From contig JAHNUO010000006.1 of the NCBI GenBank assembly GCA_019787685.1, positions 124,001-188,000 of the forward strand: DNA of 64,000 bases, in the 5' to 3' direction. The notes under the pieces are model-generated. The model searched no databases. It saw only the letters and a program-made list of their open reading frames with translations, and had not been told where the DNA came from. How positions within the stretch are numbered: position 1 is the stretch's first letter; each line of letters opens with the position of its first letter. This DNA is from Chiua virens (taxonomy: Eukaryota > Basidiomycota > Agaricomycetes > Boletales > Boletaceae). Below, piece by piece: positions 56,103 through 64,000 of this stretch. Both the position numbers and the translations under genes were made by a program.

Positions 56103-56841
56103 TCAAAAGACTCTGCTTATCGAAGACCCTTCGTCCGGGATGCAAACTCGCTCTCCTGGATGTAGATCACTGCACACGACCTTGGGATTGACGATTTGAA
56201 ATTTATCCAAGGTCGAATTATAGCGGCGAGTGAGGTCCCAACAAGTATCGCCCGGCTGAATGATATACGAAATTGTTGTACTGGGACAAGGGGCCGGTGC
56301 GGCAATAGTGGGGGAAAATGCGAGTCGCCAGATGAGCAAGAGGGTGACGGCAACGATAAGAAAGAACGGGAAAAGTGTCCGATAGGCTCCTCCTCGCAGA
56401 ACATGACGAGAGCCATGCTGGAACGAGTGGCCCACCAAGTCAGCATACATGTGCTCAAGATAAATCATTGTACCCACCTCGTCTATGGAAAGAGGCTCGT
56501 AACCGTCAGCACGAGCAGATGCAGCCTCCACGTCATCGTCATCTCCTTCTGCAGAGACGGTGACAGGCAGGTCGGCGACTATCATACAAAATAAGACACG
56601 TCAGCCATAGGAGCGACAACATAAGTACCCTGGGTCAATTCTCCAAATTGGGAGCCTTCAGGACCTTTGTACACGAGTCCTTCGCGATCGCGAAAGTAGT
56701 AGCAGCCGGTGTCGGTATCATAACCAATACGTTTTACTCCCTCCGGAAGTCTGTAGTCGTCCTAGATGTGGTATATCCGTCGATGCAGAACAGCCACCTG
56801 AAGAGATGACACACCTCATCATATTGCGTCCAGCGCCCCAT
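56103..56841 (-). CDS. Single-pass membrane protein with LysM domain (CBM50)
   Basis: Exon 1 starts MGRWTQYDE at 56841. Exon 2 encodes DDYRLPEGVKRIGYDTDTG and a YYFRDREGLVYKGPEGSQFG segment. Exon 3 (up to 56585) begins with VADLPVTV and an acidic stretch. A hydrophobic helix FPFFLIVAVTLLLIWRLAF follows, then a C-terminal LysM domain (YIIQPGDTCWDLTRRYNST ... HPGERVCIP). LysM domains bind chitin or other GlcNAc polymers. No N-terminal signal peptide is seen, so it is probably a type II membrane protein with the LysM outside or in the lumen. A truncated second copy lies at 59731-60181. Confidence 0.75.
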
Positions 56842-57835
56842 CAGTATTGTGGACGTTTGCACCGGTGGTCCAGCCAAAAGTAAAGCGCTTTGGTAAGAAA
56901 GGCGGCGAGCGCAGCAGGAGTCCTCGGTCCATATAGTGCGGCAAATCCCGAAAAAAGGTCACACGGAGAAGGCCAAAAAGAGGAAAATCAGAATTTCCTA
57001 TGCTCTTACTTATATCGTACAACTGCCACTCAAGAAGATGCATTTACATGATATAATATGCATTCTCAGATGTTACGAGACGAGAGCTGTCAATGGGATA
57101 CCGTGACCAATGTTAGCCAATATGTAGACTGGAGACTTGCCCAGGCACTCTAACATCATTGGAGATCATTATCACGGTATCAGTGATAGTTATCATGATG
57201 GACTTGGAAGTTGAAACTACCTTCGGCCGCGCGTTCACGGAAGGCAGTGATCAGTATGTTTGCTTATTCGCGGCAACTCGCCCGGGAGATTCATCCGTCG
57301 TGGGGGGCGTGACACGCAAGCTAACGAACAGTCGAAGGTCCTTTACTCAGCCGTTGACAGATACACGAGACAGAGTGCTCAGTCAGGCTGATGACAGCTG
57401 GTTCATCAGTCACTCGCTGGCAGTACAGAGCAGGTGGCAGCAAAATTGGCAAATGGGGCAGTGAATAATACGTCGGAAAGAGCTTGGACATTCAGCGAGA
57501 GGAAACATTGTACCCTTCAAGTTGACCTGGTGCGGAAGGGAATTTACCCGGGAATATCTGAATCGAATGTCGGGACCGGAATCGCACTGGACAAAGCATT
57601 TGAAAACATCAAGATCGTCGCCATCATCGTTATTCACCATCTTCGTCAGGACAGTAGACATCACTTGAAGCGTAACACTGGAATCTCTACCTGACGTCCT
57701 CAGGAGTATCAAGTTAATCTTGGCCATATAGACATACGGTTCGCTAAAGTGATAAGCAACGAAAAATTCTTCTTCTGGCTAGACATGGTAACGGGGAGGG
57801 AGAGCACCATCCACACGCTTGCGAGCGGCATACTG
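56390..57835. repeat. Local duplication, left copy
   Basis: Homologous in direct orientation to 59743-61130, about 3.3 kb away, at clearly lower identity than the 20-kb units and with many indels. It includes the 5' half of the LysM gene and about 1 kb upstream. Confidence 0.8.
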
Positions 57836-58430
57836 TAACCCTCGGGCCTAGTGGACAGTTATTATTCAACTATGTAACAGTGGTACGGTCTGTTCTTCAA
57901 TATTCCGCCATGATTTGACAAGTGATACACCGAGAGAGCAACGATATTTGTGACGACACAGCAACACGGTGGTAGGCGCATCACATTGCGGTGTCATTGT
58001 GACACAGGATCACATCTTGGTGTCGCTCGTGGTGTGGTCGCAACACGGCAAGGTCTGAGGAGTTAAACTTAACGAGGCCATCTGGAAGTCTGGAAGATGA
58101 TACAATGACGCAGGATTCCATTGATGTCCAGGGGTACATAACAAGGCTGGCCCGGTTTGCTGTGTTGGTCGGGCCCGATACTGGACCGTCAGCTCGGATT
58201 GAAACTGAGACCGCAAATGGGAATAAGAGTCTGCCCGTACATCCCACTTTTATATACATTCCTCCTGATACGCTGCTAGGTATTCGTTCCGATGCCACCC
58301 ACTGGCACGGCCAAATTGCATGATGCTTCCTGTTATATATGTGTATTCAAGTTGTATGTGATGTCATTTGTAAAATAATACCTGGCTCCTGCTTGAGTTT
58401 AAAAGAATACCAACCCACGAGTTGATGCGA
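56842..58430. other. Region upstream of LysM gene
   Basis: Duplicated at 60182-61130 for its first kilobase. Minus-strand frames around 57410-57830 share residues with 60807-61124 (LRTSGRDS, TVLTK, DVFK), but I cannot build a gene model. From 57836 to 58430 nothing is recognised. Confidence 0.35.
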
Positions 58431-58439
58431 TCACGCGTC

Positions 58440-58990
58440 CAACGACGCAATTTCTAACTCTTCTTTCCGACGACGCCGCGCATTTGCAACAAATCGCCGA
58501 CCGTGCGCTCCAAGGTGACCGTACGCATCACCGTTCCCGTCTCCGCCACCCACGGCGGATACACAGTACAACCCGCATCCGTGGGCAACACCAATCCAGG
58601 TCAGCTTTGAACCAAGGGTGACCGAAGGCCTCGGAGGCGGCGAGCGGGCTCGTACACGAGGAAACGGTGAACGAGGTTGAGTAGGGACGAACCTGGAACG
58701 GGATGGTAGCACGGGTGTGGTCGTGTCGAGTCGAATGCTCGACGTCGACAAAGGATATTTTGAACGCATCCGGGGGGGTCAGAAAAGACATTGCGTTGGG
58801 AATGAAATGGTCAGTGCGTTTAAATGTGAGCGAGGAGGACGCGAACGGATTCAAGGTACAACAATGTACCGGCCACATATTCTCGTTCGGTGCCGAAAGG
58901 TACCCCACGCGAGCCCGATCTCGCGTGCGTTCCATCGAACAGACTCATCCGGGTCCACTTATTGCCTGACCCGGTCGCGGAGGACCGAAA
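58440..58990 (-). pseudogene. Relic of the CDK-like kinase C-lobe outside the 20-kb array
   Basis: The minus strand still encodes pieces of the kinase found at 5088-5940 and 25484-27133: TRARSGSRGVPFGTE, SFLTPPDAFKISFVDV, STSSIRLDTTT, EAFGHPWFKADLDW and the final segment before the stop. It has several frameshifts and deletions and is in inverted orientation. It is much more diverged than the array copies, so it is an older duplicate. Confidence 0.75.
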
Positions 58991-59730
58991 AGAAATTGTG
59001 GCACCCAATAGGAGCTGTGCGTACAAAGTGAGACCGACCGCTTCATGTCGTCAATTAAACCTACCTTGTCGGAGAGTAACTTGGAGGGGGTATCCAGTGA
59101 GAAAGCTGCAATTGCTTCTGCAGCCTAGGAAGATGCGAGCAACAACACAAGGAACGTTCTTGCTTGGGGTGGGTTGAGGCGATGATACACGGGGAAGGAG
59201 CATGATGGAACCATTGGACGGGAATGTGCGAGGGTGAGGGCATGAGCGAGTAGCGCACCCTCGTGGACCCGCAAGGAGAAACAACGGTGAGGGTGAGCGA
59301 GGGCAGCAGGAGAGGCGAAACGGAAGGTGAGATCTTAAGATGCGAGGACGGACACACGGGCGTACATATCCGTCGCGGTGTAGACAAGTAGGAAAGACGA
59401 GGTGGCGACGTCGACGACGAGCGCACGCGAATGGAGTCCACGCGTTTACAGAGCACGAGGTGAGAAGACGAGGGTAGTGATGGCGATGGCATCGTATACA
59501 GCTACTATTACGCTGGTGGGCAGGCGAGGGTAAGTAGGAGTTGCGGACGAAGCTACGATGCTCAGCTGTAGTCCCGCGTTTGACGTGACGGATAGTCTCA
59601 GTTTAATTTAAGTACATATCCTTTTGTGTGTTTTCGGGGTCCTTGCTCACTACACCGTTACGGCGCTGCAGGTACTTGTGTGTCTTCTCTCGAAGATAAC
59701 CAATTAAAGCTCCGAGTGGTAACAAGCGAG
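58991..59730. other. Intergenic, no supported gene
   Basis: A Ser/Pro-rich minus-strand frame (59061-59492) is of low complexity and unsupported. Confidence 0.35.
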
Positions 59731-60181
59731 CTATAACTCGGAAAGTGTCCGATTGGCTCCTCGCAGAACATGGCGAGAGCCATGCTGAAATGAGTGGCCC
59801 ACCAAGTCAGCATACGTACGCTCAAGATAAGTCATTACACACACCTCGTCTACGGAAAGAGGTCTGTAACCGTCATATCCTTGTGCAGAGATGGCGGTAG
59901 GCAGGTCGGGAACTATCATACAACTTGAAATTGAGCGACACCGGCCTTACGAGCGACAACATAAGTACCTTGGGTCAAATTTCCGAACCTGGAGCCTTCA
60001 GGGCCCTTGTACACGAATCCTTCGCAATCGCGAAAGTAGTAGCAGCCGGTGTCAGTATCATAACCAATACGTTGTACTCCCTCCGGAAGTCTGTAGTCGT
60101 CCTAGATGTGGTATATCCGTCGATACAGAACAGCCATCTGAGGAGATGACGCACCTCGTCGTATTGCGTCCAGCGCCCCAT
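59731..60181 (-). pseudogene. Truncated copy of the LysM membrane protein
   Basis: It starts MGRWTQYDE at 60181, then RLPEGVQRIGYDTDTGCYYF and GPEGSRFG. An exon follows with VPDLPTAISAQGYDGYRPLS and YADLVGHSFQHGSRHVLRG, ending RTLSEL at 59731. The membrane helix and the whole LysM domain are absent, because homology to the first copy ends at about 59743. It is either dead or makes a short soluble N-terminal protein. Confidence 0.7.
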
Positions 60182-61130
60182 AAGTATTGCACCTGTGGAC
60201 CAGCCAAAAGCAAGCGCTTTTGTAAGAAAGGCGGTGAGCGCAGCAGGGAGTCCATATAGTGCGGCAAATCCCGAAAAAGGTCACATGGCAAAGGCCAAGG
60301 AGGAAAATCAGAATACCTATCCAACTACTGCGACTCAGGAAGAAACACTTAGTCGACACGATAATGTGTTCTGTTCCAGACATATTCTTATTATAAGTCA
60401 GATGTTATCAAAAGAGACGAGAGCTAGGATACCAATGTTAGATTATATGTAGACCAGAGACTTGCCCAGACACATCATTGGAGATCATCGTCACGGTATG
60501 AGTGTTGATCATGAACTTGGAAGTTGAAACAACGCTCGGCCGCACTGTTCATGGAAGGCGGCGTGTTATCAGTATGTTTATCCGCGACAACTCACCTAGG
60601 AGATTCATCAGCCGCGGGGCGGGGCGTGACTAACAAACAGTCAAATCCTCTACTCAGCTGTTGACAGATAACAACCAGTTCATCAGTATCGTCCGTGGTT
60701 AAGAGTAGGCAGTCGAGCAAAAATGGTGATGATTGCATCGCAGTGAATATTAATAATATGTCGGAAAGACGCGGGAAGTTCAGCGAGGAGATATTGTACT
60801 ATGCTCTCAGCCTAGTGTAGCAGGGAACTCACCCGGAATATCTGAATTGAATATTTTAGGATCGAAATTGCAACAAGCAAAGAATTTGAAAACGTCAAGA
60901 CTGTCGCCATCATGGTTATTCGCTATCTTCGTCAGGACAGTAGATATCACCTGAAGCGTAGAATCTCTACCTGACGTCCTCAGGCTTGTCAAGTTCATCA
61001 CCGGGGACCTTATAGACATGGTTCGCCGTCGACAAAGTGATAATAAGCAACGGCAATTTCTTCTTCCGGCTAGACATGGTAACGGGGGGAGGGAGAGCAC
61101 CGCCCACGCGCTTGCAATCGACATATCCCC
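59743..61130. repeat. Local duplication, right copy
   Basis: Direct repeat of 56390-57835; see there. Confidence 0.8.
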
Positions 61131-61302
61131 AGGCCTGGCAATAATATCTAAGTGCCCGGCGTACTTTCACCTTAGAAATAAATGAGAGCAAAGTGCGATA
61201 CTTACTGCACAATCGCTGTTGTGCGGAACTGCTTGAAATGCACGAGTAGTACTCTGGACCGGTCTTCTCTGCTGGTTGGCTCTTGTTACAGTTCTTGCAC
61301 AT
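60967..61302 (-). CDS. Possible MYND-type zinc-finger fragment
   Basis: Minus-strand frame beginning MCKNCNKSQPAEKTGPEYYSC, with a probable intron at CAG/TAAGT-like sequence and then YYCQAWGYVDCKRVGG. The spacing of CxxC, C and a YCQ...W element resembles a MYND zinc finger, but the full Cys/His set is not clear. The frame ends at 60967. It overlaps the local duplication. Low confidence. Confidence 0.3.
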   Translation of the reverse strand: MCKNCNKSQPAEKTGPEYYSCISSSSAQQRLCSKYRTLLSFISKVKVRRALRYYCQAWGYVDCKRVGGALPPPVTMSSRKKKLPLLIITLSTANHVYKVPGDELDKPEDVR

Positions 61303-61529
61303 CCAAGTGATTTAACATTTCAGACAGAGGTTGTTAGTGTCTGGTATAGTAGTAGGGACTAACGTTGGTTTGAGGCCTTGACTCGGAAGAAGCCCATAAC
61401 ATACATAACCAGTACAAACCAAGAACAAACACGTTCTTTCCTTGCTCACTAGCACTACCGCCATGGCTGACGTTCAGGCTCCTCCACTAAACCAGATCCC
61501 CGCCCAAGTCGCGCCAGCAGTGCCCGACG

Positions 61530-62567
61530 ATGCCGCCCAGCCTGAAACACAAAACGAAGTCGCTTCAGGAGACTCTTTACATCCAAAATCTCAACGAAAA
61601 GATAAAGGTTGACGGTACGCTTCCCAGTTTGATCAGCTCGTTCTAGTCATTTGACGGTCAACTGGGAATAGTACTCAAAGCATCTTTACGGGGTCTTTTC
61701 AAGTCATATGGTGAAGTTCTGGATGTCGTCGCCCACAGTAATCTGCGGATGCGCGGACAAGCGTTCGTGTCATTTGGATCACCCGAGATCGCCGCCAGAG
61801 CAATGAAAGAGGTCCGGGGATTTCCGCTGTACTCAAAACCGATGGTATGATATTTCTTGTCTGCCATCGATTCCATCGTCAATGACATACCACAGCAAAT
61901 ATCGTTTGCTAGGACGAGGTCAGACGCGGTTGTGAAACGTTTGGATGCTGAGAACTTTGAAACCCATAAGGCTCGGAGAGCCGAGCACAAACGTACGCCA
62001 TACGCCACGCTTCTTGTGCATACCTGATACACGTATTACACCAAGGAAGGACGCGTTACACAAATCCGCTCAAGCAAAAGTTTCGTGCGAAGAGAATGGC
62101 CGCAGAAGGTAACCTCCACCCTTCTTTTCTTTTATGTCGGACTAATGCACCACTAATTAGTCGACGGGGCAGCTGCAGCCCCAGCTCCCAAACGACCAGC
62201 CGTACAGATGCCAGACGAATATTTGCCCCCCAACAAAATCCTATTTTTGCAAAATCTGCCGGAGAGTGTTACCAAGGACCAACTCATGGCACTCTTCTCC
62301 CAGTTAGCATCTGCGCTTATTCCTCACCCGTGAGCATGGTTTGTTGATCGTTATCCGCTAGATATCCAAATTTGTACGAGGTCCGACTCATTCCAACGAA
62401 ACGAGACATTGCATTCGTGGAATACATGGACGAGACGAGTGCAGGGGTTGCCAAGGACGCTTTGCACAACTACAAGCTCGATGGAGAGAACAAGATCAAG
62501 GTTTGTCTTCGTTTTATCGTTCGTTCTTTACTCATTTCTTTCAAAGATCACATTTGCACGCAAGTAA
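61530..62567 (+). CDS. U1A/U2B''-type snRNP RNA-binding protein (two RRMs)
   Basis: RRM1: ETLYIQNLNEKIKVD, intron, VLKASLRGLFKSYGEVLDVV, RGQAFVSFGSPE (RNP1), then QISFARTRSDAVVKR. The linker has NPLKQKFRAKRMAAE and a Pro/Ala-rich part. RRM2: KILFLQNLPESVTKDQL, PNLYEVRLIPTKRDIAFVEY, with the last exon ITFARK before the stop at 62565-62567. This is the U1A/U2B'' family (MSL1 in yeast) that binds U1 or U2 snRNA hairpins in the spliceosome. The start at 61530 (MPPSLKHKTK) is the only ATG I find in frame with RRM1. An upstream ATG at 61463 (MADVQAPPLNQ) opens a different, 50-codon frame that overlaps it. Confidence 0.88.
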
Positions 62568-63018
62568 TCGCTTATGGTATGACCGTTGTAAGCTTTCTGT
62601 AATAAGACATAATTTCTATCTCTCTGTCTCTGGCTTTCCGCCCTCAATGTGAACTTTTACGAGTGATACACTGATAGCAAGCATCATGACATAAATGCCC
62701 CTGAGACCTTGCGAGTTGGTGCCTCGCCGCATATTCGAGCTTCTATATTGTACCAGACACTCTTGGGCCCGGCCGATATTCATCGCCACTGCGAATCCAA
62801 CTTGCGAGGCGCGCGAAATCGCTGTTCACCGTTTTGTCCGTTCTGAAGAATCTTTTGAGGACTCCTCCCTTGACTCATTGCTACCATCATCAACGCACCT
62901 TCACAACAACTTCAAATCGTCTAAATAAAAGGCATGAACATACATTTTGTACGCGAACAACCCTGGAAACTTGAGATATCCCCTACTAACTTCTCTTTTC
63001 TCTTTTTTTTTCCTTTCA
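62568..63018. other. Region between U1A-like gene and RdRP-like gene
   Basis: A 77-codon plus frame at 62695-62928 may be an upstream exon of the next gene or chance. It ends with a pyrimidine-rich tract and CAG at 63019, a good acceptor. Confidence 0.35.
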
Positions 63019-64000
63019 GGACTCGGAGGACGAAGATCAAGATCAAGAATACCCTGAGGGGATGGAAGTTCTTGCAGCATTCATAGGTACGTATTGAACG
63101 TCAATGTCCAACTGGCTAACTCAGTTGCTTCGTCTCAGAATCGGAAACCACAGTGATAGGTTCCGGCTTGTCGACGTCTCGTGTCACCCAATCGGAGCCC
63201 ACGCGGACCTTGACAATCCAAAGGGCGACAGTGCCAGACCGCCCCCCGTCGCCAATGAACATCGATTCTGGCGCAGACTGAAATGCAAGGTAGGTTCGGT
63301 TTCCATGAGGCCTCCACCATTTCCCCTTTTCCTTTGATCTTGAGCGCTGATATCGTTGATCAGTTGAACAACGTACGTCTTTCAAACTCGACCACCGACC
63401 GCCTCCGGCCGTTTCATGCTCATCGCGACCTGCAGCCGTCATCAATTCCGTTACCATCAACACTGCCACAAGACTGTCACCTGCGAGTGGAATGTACCTG
63501 ACGACTGCCGTTGCTGTTCCCTCCAAACGACCTACCATCATGGACGACGTCTCTGACCCCAGTTCACCGTCCCCTTCGCCAGATACCTTACCCCAACCCG
63601 GGCCTGCGAAGCGCCTTCATGCCAACGCGTCGGCCAATACCTCGCCAGGTCAACAAGCCCGAGTTTGGTACCAAGCTAGACCCCTTCGTCATAGCACACG
63701 ACAAGTTGGCCCAGTCCCTGCTCGACGCGAATAGTCTCGCCTGGGGAACCATATATGAAATCGCACGTGGCGTCACCAAAGGACAATGGACATGGTCCGA
63801 GGTGACAAGGGAAAAGATCGACCAACTCCGCGGAACCAATGCCCAGGCCGCGAACAAAGTAGCAGCCATAATTTTACACGGCCGCGAGCCGCCTCGGGAT
63901 GCCGCGGCAGAGCTTTGGTGGGTCCTCTTTCATGGCGCTTGCTCCACGGAACACGTTTCCTCATGCAGGCACGTGATGTCATTAGGACCGAGTATGACCG
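63019..64000 (+). CDS. RNA-dependent RNA polymerase, N-terminal part (runs off window)
   Basis: From about 63640 a plus frame encodes EFGTKLDPFVIAHDKLAQSL, SLAWGTIYEIARGVTKGQWT, EKIDQLRGTNAQAANKVAAI and AAAELW. An intron (GTGGGT...GCAG, about 63920-63966) leads to ARDVIRTEYD at the edge. This resembles the region before the catalytic core in fungal RdRPs of the QDE-1 type (RNA silencing), where a WG-x-YE-ARG helix and an LRG-N motif recur. The catalytic DbDGD motif would lie beyond the window. Exons from 63019 to 63640 are Ser/Pro-rich and their frames are unsettled. Identification is by pattern only. Confidence 0.5.

Noticed and set aside
59061..59492. Ser/Pro-rich 143-codon minus-strand frame
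   Set aside because: Low complexity from a purine-rich plus strand; nothing else supports coding.

Overview
The window looks like nuclear DNA of a filamentous basidiomycete, most likely an Agaricomycete. Genes carry many short GT-AG introns, and the gene families (condensin SMC4, an expanded fungal P-loop GTPase family, DUF6534-like and MARVEL membrane proteins, a LysM protein, an RNA-dependent RNA polymerase) fit that group. The genus cannot be named from sequence alone.

Layout, left part (1-45137): a tandem segmental duplication of about 20.1-20.3 kb. Unit A is cut by the window edge (1-4714). Unit B is 4715-24842 and unit C is 24843-45137. Each full unit reads: cytochrome P450 fragment (+), CDK-like kinase (+), broken GH31 glucosidase (+), P-loop GTPase gene holding an 86-bp tandem array (+), Tc1/mariner elements, SMC4 (-), and the C-terminal half of a methyltransferase (-). 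The breakpoints lie inside the methyltransferase and P450 genes, so both are chopped at each internal junction. Only the last SMC4 copy (38557-44515) and the methyltransferase at the outer edge (44571-45908) look intact. SMC4 in A and B has frameshifts, plus a nonsense codon in B.

Main finding: the 86-bp array inside each GTPase gene reads as a chain of complete 83-nt introns (GTAAGTG donor, CTGAT branch-like motif, pyrimidine tract, CATTCATAG acceptor) separated by exactly 3 nt. Those 3 nt are the hypervariable part, while the introns are almost invariant. Unit B has 36 such triplets and unit C has 25, in unrelated orders, although the surrounding gene is nearly identical. Read as one-codon micro-exons they would insert a variable 36- or 25-residue peptide into the GTPase. 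No triplet is a stop codon. This could be a germline- or population-level diversification system; splicing and function are inferred, not shown.

A CpG-depleted domain covers the 3' half of the GTPase gene, the array and the sequence up to SMC4. Two related Tc1 elements inserted independently in units B and C after the duplication, and each has a visible empty site in the other unit.

Right part (45138-64000) is single-copy to low-copy: a Gon7-like small protein, a conserved small protein, two tandem DUF6534-like membrane protein genes, a MARVEL-like gene, a LysM membrane protein with a truncated second copy, a decayed relic of the CDK-like kinase, a U1A/U2B'' RNA-binding protein, and the start of a probable RNA-dependent RNA polymerase at the right edge.
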